Assembly: GCF_003029735.1 (NCBI RefSeq)
Contig: NZ_KZ686269.1
Location: 558,001 to 622,000 of the forward strand
Source of the DNA: Pedobacter yulinensis
GTDB taxonomy: Bacteria > Bacteroidota > Bacteroidia > Sphingobacteriales > Sphingobacteriaceae
Length of the DNA: 64,000 nucleotides
Reading direction: 5' to 3'
Made by a program: the position numbers and the translations under genes. Of this stretch, positions 50,176 through 59,537 are shown piece by piece (the stretch's first letter is position 1; each line of letters opens with the position of its first letter). The notes beneath the pieces were generated by a model. The model did no database searches. It had not been told where the DNA came from and saw only the letters and a list, made by a program, of their open reading frames with translations.

Positions 50176-52461
50176 ATGATCCGTAAAACTCTAAGCGGCC
50201 TGCTCATTCTCAGCAGCGTCGCTGCACATGCGCAGCAAAACCTGGTAAAATATGTCAGACCCATTATCGGAACCGAAAAAATGGGCCATACGTTTCCCGG
50301 CGCCACCGTGCCATTCGGCGCGGTACAGCTTAGTCCCGATACCGATACCATACCATACGAAAAAAATGGTAAGTACAACGGCGAGGTATATAAATACTGT
50401 GCCGGCTATAAATATGAAGACAAAACAATCGTTGGATTCAGTCACACGCATTTCAGCGGTACCGGGCATTCCGACCTGGGCGATTTTCTGATTATGCCCA
50501 CCCAGGGACCCCTGCAGCTGAACCCCGGCACGGCGAATGATCCGGGGTCGGGCTTTCGTTCGGCATTCAGCCATCAGAACGAAACTTCCCAAGCGGGGTA
50601 TTACAAGGTCAAGCTTGACGACCACAACATTACAGCAGAGCTAACAACGTCGCAGCGGGTAGGCATGCATCAGTATACCTTCCCAAAGTCAGATGAGTCG
50701 CATATTATCCTGGACCTGATGTCGGGTATCTACAACTATGACGATAAAAATGTCTGGACCTACGTCAGGGTGGTCAACGACACTTTGGTTACCGGTTACA
50801 GGCAAACCAACGGCTGGGCCAGGACACGCACGGTCTATTTCGCAATGACCTTTTCAAAACCATTCAAATCATACGGACAGAAGAATTACGATACACGGCA
50901 GGTATACCGCGGTTTCTGGGGAAAATTTGACCAGACCAAGAATTTCCCTGAACTGGCGGGCAAACGTTTCCGTATGTATTTTGATTTCAGCACGGCGGCT
51001 AACGAAAAGGTAAAGATCAAATTTGCGCTTTCGCCTGTAAGTCAGGAGGGTGCGCTGCGCAACCTGCAGCAGGAAGTACCAGGCTGGGATTTCGAGGCGG
51101 TAAAAAAGCAGGCCCAGGACAGCTGGAACAAAGAGTTGAACAAAATCGTGGTGAACACTTCAGAAAACGACAAGATCAATTTTTATACAGCGTTGTACCA
51201 TGCTTTCGTGAACCCTACGCTGTACATGGACACCGACGGCCAGTACAAAGGCCTCGATCAAAACGTACATAAGGCAGAAGGTTTTAACAATTACACGACG
51301 TTTTCCCTTTGGGATACTTACCGTGCCCTGCACCCCTTCTTTAACCTGCTACAGCCCGCTCGCAACAATGACATGGTACACTCCATGCTGGCGCACTACG
51401 ACCAGAGTGCATTGAAAATGCTGCCCATCTGGTCGCATTACGCCAATGATAACTGGTGTATGAGCGGCTACCACAGCGTTTCGGTCATTGCCGATGCCGT
51501 GATCAAAGGGGTATACAAGGGAGATGTGAATAAAGCGCTCGATGCCTGCGTGACGACTGCGCGTCACCGCAGTTACGAAGGAATCGGTTACTATATGGAC
51601 CTCGGCTATATTCCGGCCGAAAAAAGTGGCGTCTCGGTTTCCAACACACTTGAGTATGCCTACGATGACTGGTGCATTGCCCAGATGGCCAAACGCCTGA
51701 ACAGAAACGATATCTACGAAGAATTCAGCAAACGTGCCGGCAACTGGAAAAACAATTTTGACAGCAGCATCGGTTTCATGCGCCCTAAACTGGCAGACGG
51801 GTCATTCAAGAAAGAGTTCGATATTTTAAGTACCCATGGTCAGGGCTTTATAGAAGGAAATTCCTGGAACTACAGTTTCTTCGTGCCTCATCAGCCTGAA
51901 CAACTGATCGAGATGATGGGTGGCAAGAAAAATTTCGCTTCTAAACTTGATACGCTTTTTACGATGCACCTGCCCGACAAGTTTTTTGCAGACACCGAAG
52001 ATATTACACGCGAAGGGATCATTGGCGGATATGTTCATGGCAATGAGCCTGCTCACCACGTGGCCTACCTGTACAACTGGGCCGGGCAGCCCTGGAAAAC
52101 GCAGCAGCGTATCCGCATGATCCTGAAAATGCAGTACAAGCCTACGGCCGACGGATTGGGCGGAAACGACGACTGCGGACAAATGAGCGCCTGGTACATG
52201 TTTTCGTCGATGGGATTTTATCCGGTAGCGCCGGGATCAGAGCAATATGCCCTCGGAAGCCCTTCTGTAAAAAATGCGGTTATCAAACTTGAGAACGGCA
52301 AAAGTTTCGAGGTGGAGGCCATTAACCAAAGCGACAAGAATGTTTATGTACAGAAAGTGCTGCTGAACGGCAAAGCTGTAGAAAATTTCACACTAAACCA
52401 CAGCGACATTCTGAAAGGCGGGAAGATCACGTTTTACATGGGATCAAAAGCCAGAAAGTAA
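50176..52461 (+). CDS. GH92 alpha-mannosidase
   Basis: A 761-residue secreted glycosidase. Signal peptide IRKTLSGLLILSSVAAHAQ. The N-terminal beta-sandwich begins YVRPIIGTEKMGHTFPGATVPFGAVQLSPDT, the GH92 signature, with FSHTHFSGTGHSDLGDFLIMP. The (alpha/alpha)6 catalytic domain holds FSLWDTYRALHPFF, HDTMHSML-like regions and GGNDDCGQMSAWYMFSSMGF, the conserved catalytic-acid region of the family. Family enzymes are calcium-dependent exo-mannosidases, many acting on alpha-1,2-mannose of glycoproteins. No SusC/SusD transporter or other glycosidase lies nearby, so it is an isolated gene. Its last 18 bases overlap the convergent flavodoxin-like gene. Confidence 0.95.
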   Translation: MIRKTLSGLLILSSVAAHAQQNLVKYVRPIIGTEKMGHTFPGATVPFGAVQLSPDTDTIPYEKNGKYNGEVYKYCAGYKYEDKTIVGFSHTHFSGTGHSDLGDFLIMPTQGPLQLNPGTANDPGSGFRSAFSHQNETSQAGYYKVKLDDHNITAELTTSQRVGMHQYTFPKSDESHIILDLMSGIYNYDDKNVWTYVRVVNDTLVTGYRQTNGWARTRTVYFAMTFSKPFKSYGQKNYDTRQVYRGFWGKFDQTKNFPELAGKRFRMYFDFSTAANEKVKIKFALSPVSQEGALRNLQQEVPGWDFEAVKKQAQDSWNKELNKIVVNTSENDKINFYTALYHAFVNPTLYMDTDGQYKGLDQNVHKAEGFNNYTTFSLWDTYRALHPFFNLLQPARNNDMVHSMLAHYDQSALKMLPIWSHYANDNWCMSGYHSVSVIADAVIKGVYKGDVNKALDACVTTARHRSYEGIGYYMDLGYIPAEKSGVSVSNTLEYAYDDWCIAQMAKRLNRNDIYEEFSKRAGNWKNNFDSSIGFMRPKLADGSFKKEFDILSTHGQGFIEGNSWNYSFFVPHQPEQLIEMMGGKKNFASKLDTLFTMHLPDKFFADTEDITREGIIGGYVHGNEPAHHVAYLYNWAGQPWKTQQRIRMILKMQYKPTADGLGGNDDCGQMSAWYMFSSMGFYPVAPGSEQYALGSPSVKNAVIKLENGKSFEVEAINQSDKNVYVQKVLLNGKAVENFTLNHSDILKGGKITFYMGSKARK

Positions 52462-52947
52462 TTTTTTCCAGGTATCCGGTTCATTTGACCGGATACCTGT
52501 ATCTGAATTCAGATAAAGCGTTCCCGCGTACTGCATATCAAAGTACGCCGCTGACAGCCTGAACGGCTCCCCGAAGCCTGCCGGAAGTTCCGGGTCTGTT
52601 CCTATGGCCAGTACCACCAGTTTTTTTCCTGCCAGCTGCCTGCCGGTTTGTTGATCGGTCGTTACCAACCCTGTCATTCGGTCAAAGAAAGTTTTCATGA
52701 GCCCACTCATGCTGTACCAGTACACAGGTGTAGCCAGGATGAGCGTTTCGTACAACAGCATTTTCCGAACAATGCCGTTAAAGCTGTCATGGTCAGAATA
52801 GTCGCCTTCGTAATTAAAGGGATCGATCTTGAAATCGTACAGATCGAGCTGGTCAAATTCCATGTTTTCCATCATGACAGTAATGAGCCGGCCGGTGTTG
52901 CCGTGCTTCCGGGCGCTTCCGTTAATGACGAGGGGCGAGTTGATCAT
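52444..52947 (-). CDS. Flavodoxin-like NAD(P)H oxidoreductase
   Basis: A 167-residue protein of the NADPH-dependent FMN reductase/flavodoxin-like group. INGSARKHGNTGRLI opens the FMN phosphate-binding loop, and YETLILATPVYWYSMSGLMKTFFDRMTGL is the conserved second segment around the isoalloxazine ring. The C-terminus after TLYLNSDTG is short. Substrate unknown: such enzymes reduce quinones, azo dyes or metals. It converges with and overlaps the GH92 gene by 18 bases. No partner gene is seen. Confidence 0.88.
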   Translation of the reverse strand: MINSPLVINGSARKHGNTGRLITVMMENMEFDQLDLYDFKIDPFNYEGDYSDHDSFNGIVRKMLLYETLILATPVYWYSMSGLMKTFFDRMTGLVTTDQQTGRQLAGKKLVVLAIGTDPELPAGFGEPFRLSAAYFDMQYAGTLYLNSDTGIRSNEPDTWKKLLSGF

Positions 52948-53375
52948 AATTGAAGATAGGGAAATTTAGGGGGAAAGGTGAAATGGAACTGGAATCATCA
53001 ATGCAGAATCTGGAGCCAGGATAGGGGTGCGGAGCTGTTTAGTACACAAAGACTAAAGCGCAGTGACCAGGTGCCGGATCCTTCGACCATCAGGCCATCA
53101 TTGTTATTCGGCGCGAAAGCGAAGATCTGTCTTCCCTCACGGCTCGTCATTCCGGAACCGGCATTGAGTTGCCTGGCGGGGGTATTTGCGCGGTGAGGAG
53201 TTCTACGCTTCCTGCTATTCAGCTGTAATCCATGTTTTTTTGAGAACGCAAGCGGTCCGGTCGCCTACAGCGAGATTCCTCCTTGAGGCGCTGGCTTTCG
53301 GAATGGCGGCAGGCGGCTTAAAAAGATTTCCCGGTGCGCCAGTGTGCGGAATAACGGTTTGGTTGTAGTTGGCGA
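52948..53375. other. 428-base gene-free stretch with repeat-like fragments
   Basis: No convincing gene on either strand; the two frames of 60-72 codons (52978-53196 and 53186-53368) have no recognisable pattern. Two stretches look like decayed, inverted copies of a short repeat: GCGAAGATC...CGTCATTCCGG (about 53116-53155) and CGAGATTCC...TTTCGGAATGGCGG (about 53270-53309), which share CATTCCG in opposite orientation. GGATCCTTCGACC at about 53077-53089 may be a third piece. Such fragments resemble intergenic repeats common in Bacteroidota, but no intact copy is in the window. Confidence 0.4.
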
Positions 53376-54401
53376 TCAGAATTTGAGTAGTGCTGAGAAT
53401 TTTTTCTTCCCGCGTAGGAAAAAGTCCCAGACAATGCTGCCATGATACACGCCCCGGTGCTGCAGCAGGGGCCAGGCATGCTTTTCTCGTTTGGCGGCAG
53501 TTTTCCTCATCGCCCTGAGAAAATGCCAGTGCGCTCTGGAAACGGCCAGAGTAAGTTTTGGCTTACCTGTTAGCAAAAACTGCCACCAGGCAGCAAAATC
53601 AATCCACATGCGCAAGAAAAGCAGCCAGCCGGCACTGGCAGCTGGCAGGTTCTTCTGCATGATCATCAAATTGTTGCGAAAGTTCAGGTACGTCTTAAAC
53701 GGATTGTCTTTCTGCAATGTGGCGCCGCCCACATGGAAAACCTGCGATTCTGCCACGTAAAGCACCTTAAGCCCACGATTCTTTAACCGCCAGCACAGAT
53801 CGATTTCTTCCATATGCGCAAAAAGGTCTGCATCAAAGCCGCCAGTTGCGCGCCAGTATTTCGATTTGATAAAAAATGCGGCACCGCTGGCCCAGAAAAC
53901 TTCGCCGCTGGCATCATATTGTCCGTGATCGGTTTCCTCGACATTAAAAATGCGTCCGCGGCAGAACGTGTACCCGAAGCGGTCTATAAAACCGCCGGCG
54001 GCGCCCGCATACTCGAACCGCGAACGGTCTTTATACGCTTTGATCTTGGGCTGGGCTGCGGCGACGGTATCGTCGGCCTCCATGGCAGCTACCACCGGCG
54101 CGATCCAGTTTTCCGGCACTTCGACGTCTGAATTGAGCAAAACAAAATAGTCTGCCTCTACACGTTCAAGCAGCGCGTTATAGCCACCGGCATACCCATA
54201 GTTGAGTCTGTTTTCAAGTATTTCAACCTCCGGAAAGCGACTGCGCACAAAATCGACAGAATCGTCTGTCGAGGCATTGTCGCCGAGAATAATCCTCAGG
54301 TTGTCGTACCGGCTCTTCAGCACCGAAGGAAGAAAACGGTTCAGCATGTCTCGTCCGTTCCAGTTCAGGATCACGACGGCAACAGCGGGCAGTTGGTTCA
54401 T
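53376..54401 (-). CDS. Family 2 glycosyltransferase
   Basis: A 341-residue GT-A-fold transferase. VVILNWNGRDMLNRFLPSV starts the domain; LGDNASTDDSVDFV and LLNSDVEVPENWIAPV hold the nucleotide-sugar site (the DxD equivalent is NSDVE). FWASGAAFFIKSKYW and GGFDADLFAHMEEIDLCWRLKNRG are the acceptor-side motifs of the rhamnosyl/WcaA-like group. A C-terminal segment (about 250-341) has hydrophobic patches and basic residues, so it may touch the membrane. It abuts the LpxL-type gene directly (start codon next to its stop), implying envelope-glycolipid work. Sugar and acceptor unknown. Confidence 0.93.
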   Translation of the reverse strand: MNQLPAVAVVILNWNGRDMLNRFLPSVLKSRYDNLRIILGDNASTDDSVDFVRSRFPEVEILENRLNYGYAGGYNALLERVEADYFVLLNSDVEVPENWIAPVVAAMEADDTVAAAQPKIKAYKDRSRFEYAGAAGGFIDRFGYTFCRGRIFNVEETDHGQYDASGEVFWASGAAFFIKSKYWRATGGFDADLFAHMEEIDLCWRLKNRGLKVLYVAESQVFHVGGATLQKDNPFKTYLNFRNNLMIMQKNLPAASAGWLLFLRMWIDFAAWWQFLLTGKPKLTLAVSRAHWHFLRAMRKTAAKREKHAWPLLQHRGVYHGSIVWDFFLRGKKKFSALLKF

Positions 54402-55274
54402 TTATGCAGGTTGATGTTTCCACCGATTGTGGCTCCAGAGCCAGAATTCGGGGTGTTCGTTAATACATTGTTCAAGGCAGGCGAAATGCATGCGCGTAAG
54501 CTCCATGTCCAGCGTTTGTTTTGGCTCGAGGCAAATGGGTTCGCAATGCACTTCGTAAAACCCGCGTCTGGGCCGCCTGATGGTAAAATAAAATACCGGC
54601 CGGTCGGTTTGCCGGGCAATTTTTTCAATTCCCGGCAGGGCAGCAGTAGGCTGATGAAGAAAGGGGACCCAGTAACGGGCCTCTTCCCTGACCGGCGACT
54701 GATCGCCTGCAAAGGCAAATAGCGTGGGTTCCTGGCGGTAAGCGGCCAGGGCCCGCAAGGTCTGTCGCATGGGTACCAGCACATTGCCAAACCTCGATCG
54801 TATTTTAAGGAAAAAATTGTCAAATTCCGGCTGGCTGAGTGGTTTGTAAATGGCCAACAGCTTTTGCCTGATCTCTGTGCCCATGGCCAGCGTTGCCCAT
54901 TCCCAGTTGCCATAATGCCCGGTACAAGCCAGGGCGCTGCGGCCGCTGTCAAGCAGCACTTTAAGCCCTTCTGTATTGCTGAAGCTGACACGGCGCTGCA
55001 ACTCGGCCTTAGAAAGCGAAGGCATTTTGATGATCTCGAACACCAGGTCTGCCAGGAAACTGTAAAACCTGCGTTCTATGCGGATAATTTCTGCCTGTGG
55101 TTTCTCTGGAAAAGCGCGCTTCAGGTTGGATCTGACCGTTTTTTTTCGGTAAGAGATGAGGTAATAAAGCAGATAATATGCTAACCTTGCAAAAAAATAA
55201 AGAACCGGCAGGGGGAGCAGCGACAGCAGGTACAGCAAAGAGATAGCAAGATAGGCGAGCCCCCTGTTCATCAT
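54402..55274 (-). CDS. LpxL-type lipid A acyltransferase
   Basis: A 290-residue membrane-bound acyltransferase. The N-terminus has a membrane segment (AYLAISLLYLLSLLPLPVLYFFARLAYYLL), then KTVRSNLKRAFPE, a family mark. The catalytic HX4D/E box is HYGNWE in ALACTGHYGNWEWA. FAFAGDQSPVREEARYWVPFL and the ending HPEFWLWSHNRWKH match the HtrB/LpxL family, which adds a secondary acyl chain to lipid A precursors or, in Bacteroidota, similar lipids. The stop touches the next gene's ATG. The frame extends to 55325, but the ATG at 55274 (or 55271) starts the family N-terminus and avoids wbqC. A minus-strand -7 element is upstream. Confidence 0.92.
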   Translation of the reverse strand: MMNRGLAYLAISLLYLLSLLPLPVLYFFARLAYYLLYYLISYRKKTVRSNLKRAFPEKPQAEIIRIERRFYSFLADLVFEIIKMPSLSKAELQRRVSFSNTEGLKVLLDSGRSALACTGHYGNWEWATLAMGTEIRQKLLAIYKPLSQPEFDNFFLKIRSRFGNVLVPMRQTLRALAAYRQEPTLFAFAGDQSPVREEARYWVPFLHQPTAALPGIEKIARQTDRPVFYFTIRRPRRGFYEVHCEPICLEPKQTLDMELTRMHFACLEQCINEHPEFWLWSHNRWKHQPA

Positions 55275-55296
55275 CAATTTTAAACGGTTCAAGCGA

Positions 55297-55304
55297 CAAA
55301 AGTA
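55297..55304 (-). promoter_or_regulatory. Putative -7 element of the LpxL-glycosyltransferase pair
   Basis: Minus strand reads TACTTTTG, a fit to TAnnTTTG, 22 bases before the ATG at 55274. It lies 10 bases from the wbqC start on the other strand. Confidence 0.45.
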
Positions 55305-55314
55305 ACAATTAGAG

Positions 55315-55938
55315 ATGCAAAACACGGCTATATTCCCGCTATTTTATCTGCCGCCGGTCGACTACTTCCGCCTGATGCTCCGGCACGACGGGGAAATCGT
55401 CATTGATCAGCACGAGCATTTTCCCAAGCAGACCTACCGCAACCGCGCGGCTATTTATTCGCCAAATGGGCGGCTCGATCTAACCGTGCCGGTGGTAAAA
55501 GGAGCGAAGGTACATACCCGCATAACTGATGTGCGGATCAGTTATGATTTTGACTGGCCGCGCCTGCAGCGCCTTAGCCTGGAAAGCTGTTACCGGAGCT
55601 CTGCTTATTTTGAATATTATGAAGATGAACTGATGGCGTTCTTTGCGAAAAAACCTGTTTTCCTGTTTGATCTGAACATGGAGCTGACGCAATGGCTGCT
55701 GCAGAAGCTGAAAGCCGACATTTCTTTCACGCTCAGCACAGCCTACCGCACAGATGTAGCCCCCGAACTCGACTTCAGGACCTCTGTCCACCCGAAAAAA
55801 GAATCTTCGTTGCCGCCGCCAGCATCTTACTACCAGGTTTTTCAAGACAGGCATGGGTTTATGCCGAATCTCAGCATCATAGACCTGTTGTTTAACAAGG
55901 GGCCGCAGAGCAAAGGGGTACTGCTCACGAACGGGTAG
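55315..55938 (+). CDS. WbqC-family protein
   Basis: A 207-residue protein. FPLFYLPPVDYFRLMLRHDGEIVIDQHEHFPKQTYRNRAAIYSPNGRLDLTVPVVKG is the WbqC signature (QTYRNR and the NG..LTVPV run). Later WPRLQRLSLESCYRSSAYFEYYEDELMAFF and SIIDLLFNKGPQS are also typical. The family occurs near O-antigen genes and is suspected to take part in glycan or peptide assembly; its catalysis is not known. It faces the LpxL-type gene and is followed by corA after 65 bases. The ATG at 55315 is well placed. Confidence 0.9.
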   Translation: MQNTAIFPLFYLPPVDYFRLMLRHDGEIVIDQHEHFPKQTYRNRAAIYSPNGRLDLTVPVVKGAKVHTRITDVRISYDFDWPRLQRLSLESCYRSSAYFEYYEDELMAFFAKKPVFLFDLNMELTQWLLQKLKADISFTLSTAYRTDVAPELDFRTSVHPKKESSLPPPASYYQVFQDRHGFMPNLSIIDLLFNKGPQSKGVLLTNG

Positions 55939-56003
55939 GGGGTCGGAACAATTTTCTGAAGCCGCTGTTATTATCATACTTTTACAACACCAGCAGCCAG
56001 CAC

Positions 56004-57134
56004 ATGGGCAACAGCACCACAACATCCGTTCGAAACAAGCGCCGCAGTTATTCCCTGCCGGCGCCGGGCTCCAGCCCAGGCCTCGTTCACATACCCGAAG
56101 ATGCCCTCAAGTCGAAGATCAGCCTGTATGTTTATAATGAAAAAAGTTTTGATGTGATGGAACTGACCAACCTCGACAAGGTGGCGGAACTATCGGCCGA
56201 TAAAAAAAACTTTTACTGGTTCGACATTAAGGGACTTGGCACCGCGAAGGTCTTCGATACACTGAACAAACACTTCAAAGTAAGCAGGCTCGTGCTCGAA
56301 GACATTACCCGTACCTACCACCGCCCGGCTTTTGAAGAGTATGATGCGGAAGGCTATATCTTCGCCGTAAGCCGGATGTTGCGCTTCGATTCTGCGCAGA
56401 ACCTTGAAAACGAACAAGTATCATTTATCGTGACAGACCGCGTGTTGGTCACGCTGCAGGAGAATTATGAAGACTGCCTGGAACCGGTACGTAAACGCCT
56501 TGAAGTTGGCCGGGGAAATATCCGCATCGGCGGCAGCAGTTATTTGATGTATGCCATCATGGATGCCATCGTAGATCATTATTTTGTATTGCTCAATGCC
56601 TGGAGCGAGGGTTTGGATAGCATTGAAGACCGCCTGTATGCACGGCCCGACCGGCAAATCATGTTCGACACGCAGACCATTAAGCGCTCACTGATCAGCA
56701 TCAGGCGGGTGGCCTGGCCTGAGCGCGATAAACTGAATGATATCATCCGCAGCGACAGCCCTTTGATATCTGACCAGACCAGGCTGTACGTCAAAGATGC
56801 TTATGATCACTGCGTTCAAATCATCGACCTGATTGAGTCGCTGAAAGAAATTGCCGTAGCGAACGTGGATATGTATCTGTCTATCATCAGTAACCGCATG
56901 AACGAGATCATGAAGGTTCTGACCATCATCTCATCCATCTTTATTCCGCTTACATTTATTGCAGGCATTTACGGAATGAATTTTTCGCGTGAAGATCCCG
57001 TTACGGGCAAAGTTTTAAAAGAAAACATGCCCGAGCTTTATGCCGAACATGGTTATCTTTACACATTGATCGTCATGGCAGTTATCGCCATTGCACAGAT
57101 CATCTATTTCTGGCGGAAAGGCTGGTTCAGGTAG
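56004..57134 (+). CDS. corA: CorA-family magnesium/cobalt transporter
   Basis: A 376-residue pentameric channel. The N-terminal alpha/beta cytosolic domain and long stalk helix (about 60-310) lead to two membrane helices at the C-terminus (about 313-333 and 350-370) with the GMN selectivity motif in GIYGMNFS. This fits CorA; cytosolic Mg2+ binding between subunits closes the pore. The first 30 residues (about SNTRNKRRSYSLPAP) are basic and may be flexible. mgtE follows after 32 bases, so two unrelated Mg channels are probably co-transcribed. Confidence 0.94.
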   Translation: MGNSTTTSVRNKRRSYSLPAPGSSPGLVHIPEDALKSKISLYVYNEKSFDVMELTNLDKVAELSADKKNFYWFDIKGLGTAKVFDTLNKHFKVSRLVLEDITRTYHRPAFEEYDAEGYIFAVSRMLRFDSAQNLENEQVSFIVTDRVLVTLQENYEDCLEPVRKRLEVGRGNIRIGGSSYLMYAIMDAIVDHYFVLLNAWSEGLDSIEDRLYARPDRQIMFDTQTIKRSLISIRRVAWPERDKLNDIIRSDSPLISDQTRLYVKDAYDHCVQIIDLIESLKEIAVANVDMYLSIISNRMNEIMKVLTIISSIFIPLTFIAGIYGMNFSREDPVTGKVLKENMPELYAEHGYLYTLIVMAVIAIAQIIYFWRKGWFR

Positions 57135-57166
57135 CATACGCAATAAACAGGTAAACAGGGGGATAT

Positions 57167-58516
57167 ATGCATTCTTTCGAGTTGGATAAAAAAGATGTAC
57201 AGAAGGTGAAGGCGGCCCTTGCCGAAGGTCAGGATGCAATTGAAACCCTGCTGCGCGACTACCACCCTTCTGAAATAGCCATTCTTTTCGAAGGCCTCGA
57301 AAAGGAGGAACGAGAGGTGATCATTAACCTGCTCGACAGTGCGCAGGCCTCAGAGGTGCTTTCTGAAATGGCCGAGGAAACGCACCCGGAAGAGCTGCTT
57401 CTGAACCTCGACCCTGAAAAACGTACCGGCATTGTTGAAGAGCTGGATTATGACGATGCCACCGACCTGATCTCGCAACTGGATAAGGAAGAACAGAACG
57501 AAATCCTCGACGAACTAAACGAGGAAGACGCCTCGCATATCCGCTCGCTGCTGAACTATCCAGAAGATACCGCGGGCGGGCTCATGAACACACGGGTTAT
57601 CAAAATTCCCGCAGTGCTTTACAAGAAAGACGCCATTGACGAGATCATTCGCCAGTCTGAAGACATGGAGGAGTTTTATACAGTGTACGTTGTGGATCAG
57701 AAAGATATTTTCCAGGGCATTGTATCCCTTAAAGACATCATCAAATCAAGACCGGAGGCCAGGATTGCTGACCTGGTGGTCAAAGATGCAGTTTTTGTGC
57801 ATCATGACACGGACCAGGAAGAAGTGGCCCGGCTGATCTCGCAGTACAACCTGAGCAGCATACCCGTGGTGGACCAGCATATGAAACTGCTGGGAAGGGT
57901 CACGTTCGACGATGTGATTGATGTACTCGAAGAAGAGAACACCGAAGACATTTTGAAGATCTCTGGTGTCTCTGAAGATGAGGAACTGAGCGGTAACTGG
58001 AAAGAAGCCGTAAAATCGCGTTTACCCTGGCTGGTCATTAACCTGGGCACGGCCTTCCTGGCCTCGTCGGTTGTGCGCTATTTTGAACCCACTATTGCGC
58101 GGATTGCGGTCCTGTCTGCCTATATGACCATTATTGCAGGCATGGGCGGGAATGCCGCTACACAAGCCCTGGCGGTTACGGTAAGACGTATTTCGCTGTA
58201 TGACCTGACCGACAACCAGGCTTACCGCACGGTCTTAAAAGAGTTTACGGTGGGCCTCATAAATGGAGCAGTAACGGGTCTGATCGTGTTTTTGTTTGCC
58301 CTGTTTTTCGACATGAATACCATGCTTGGTGTAGTTATCTTCCTGGCCATGACGGGCAACCTGATTATTGCCGGAGTCACGGGCGCAGGCATTCCGCTGG
58401 TGCTGAAACGGGTGGGGATTGATCCGGCCATTGCATCTTCAATTATTATTACCACTTTTACCGATGTTTTCGGATTTTTGTTCCTGCTGGGTTTAGCCAG
58501 CCAGTTATTATTATAG
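57167..58516 (+). CDS. mgtE: MgtE-family magnesium channel
   Basis: A 449-residue protein. The N-domain (about 10-130) is a superhelix of short repeats (LLRDYHPSEIAILFEGLE, ILDELNEEDASHIRSLLNYPEDTAGGLMNT), followed by two CBS domains (about 130-255), then a plug-helix region and five membrane helices (about 285-449) with AYMTIIAGMGGNAATQA, the conserved pore segment. Cytosolic Mg2+ gates the channel through the CBS dimer. A strong AGGGGG ribosome-binding site lies five bases upstream of the ATG. It follows corA and precedes bioB by 13 bases. Confidence 0.95.
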   Translation: MHSFELDKKDVQKVKAALAEGQDAIETLLRDYHPSEIAILFEGLEKEEREVIINLLDSAQASEVLSEMAEETHPEELLLNLDPEKRTGIVEELDYDDATDLISQLDKEEQNEILDELNEEDASHIRSLLNYPEDTAGGLMNTRVIKIPAVLYKKDAIDEIIRQSEDMEEFYTVYVVDQKDIFQGIVSLKDIIKSRPEARIADLVVKDAVFVHHDTDQEEVARLISQYNLSSIPVVDQHMKLLGRVTFDDVIDVLEEENTEDILKISGVSEDEELSGNWKEAVKSRLPWLVINLGTAFLASSVVRYFEPTIARIAVLSAYMTIIAGMGGNAATQALAVTVRRISLYDLTDNQAYRTVLKEFTVGLINGAVTGLIVFLFALFFDMNTMLGVVIFLAMTGNLIIAGVTGAGIPLVLKRVGIDPAIASSIIITTFTDVFGFLFLLGLASQLLL

Positions 58517-58529
58517 ATTCTGATAAAAT

Positions 58530-59537
58530 ATGCATACAACCAGACATGATTGGACCAGGGAAGAGATAGCGGCCATATACCACAAACCTTTTCTGGACCT
58601 TGTTTATGAAGCGGCTTCGATACACCGGGCTAACAAAGATTACAATGAAGTGCAGATCAGTTCGCTGATCTCGATAAAAACCGGCGGCTGCGCCGAAGAC
58701 TGTGCCTACTGTCCGCAGGCAGCCCGCTACAATACAGATGTCAACGTACATGCGCTGATGAAGGTGAGCGAAGTTGTTAGTGCCGCAGTGCGTGCAAAAG
58801 AAGGAGGGGCTTCGCGCCTCTGCATGGGTGCAGCCTGGCGCGAAGTGCGGGACAATCGTGATTTTGACCGTGTCATTGAGATGGTCAAAGCCGTCAATGA
58901 TATGGATATGGAGGTTTGTTGTACCCTGGGCATGCTGACTGAAAGCCAGGCCCAGCGCCTGGCCGATGCCGGTTTGTACGCCTATAACCATAACCTGGAT
59001 ACCTCTGAAGACGATTACAAACGCATTATATCTACCCGGACCTATGATGACCGGCTCAACACGATCAAAAATGTGCGCAAGGCGAAACTGACCGTTTGCA
59101 GCGGCGGCATTATCGGGCTCGGCGAGACAGTCGAAGACCGCGTTTCCATGTTGCATACCCTGGCCAATATGCCGAAACACCCCGAGTCGGTTCCGGTTAA
59201 CGCCCTGGTGCCGGTCAAAGGAACGCCGCTCGAAGACCAGCCGCGGGTACCGATCTGGGACATGGTACGCATGATTGCCACGGCGCGTGTCGTGATGCCG
59301 AATTCAGTGGTTCGGTTGTCGGCAGGACGTACCGAAATGAGCACACTGGAACAGGCTTTCTGTTTTATGGCGGGTGCAAATTCAATTTTTGCTGGCGATA
59401 AGCTGCTCACAACACCCAATCCTGCTTTTGTAGATGATATGGCCATGTTTGAACTTCTCGGGCTGAAAACCCGCGAGGCCTTCAAGAATGGACGGCCGGC
59501 ACGCGTGCTTCCACAGGAAGAAGTGCTCAGCGAATAA
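58530..59537 (+). CDS. bioB: Biotin synthase
   Basis: A 335-residue radical SAM enzyme that inserts sulfur into dethiobiotin. The radical SAM cluster motif is CAEDCAYC (Cys54, Cys58, Cys61). The second, sacrificial [2Fe-2S] cluster ligands lie in AAWREVR and VCCTLGM, and [12 protein letters not shown] plus [14 protein letters not shown] and [13 protein letters not shown] complete the family pattern. The rest of the biotin pathway is not in the window. Its stop shares a base with the next start (TAATG, 59535-59539), coupling it to the M1 peptidase. Confidence 0.96.
   Translation: MHTTRHDWTREEIAAIYHKPFLDLVYEAASIHRANKDYNEVQISSLISIKTGGCAEDCAYCPQAARYNTDVNVHALMKVSEVVSAAVRAKEGGASRLCMGAAWREVRDNRDFDRVIEMVKAVNDMDMEVCCTLGMLTESQAQRLADAGLYAYNHNLDTSEDDYKRIISTRTYDDRLNTIKNVRKAKLTVCSGGIIGLGETVEDRVSMLHTLANMPKHPESVPVNALVPVKGTPLEDQPRVPIWDMVRMIATARVVMPNSVVRLSAGRTEMSTLEQAFCFMAGANSIFAGDKLLTTPNPAFVDDMAMFELLGLKTREAFKNGRPARVLPQEEVLSE

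Noticed and set aside
53186..53368. 60-codon frame in the gene-free stretch before the glycosyltransferase
   Set aside because: No start context, no recognisable pattern, and the region shows repeat-like fragments instead.
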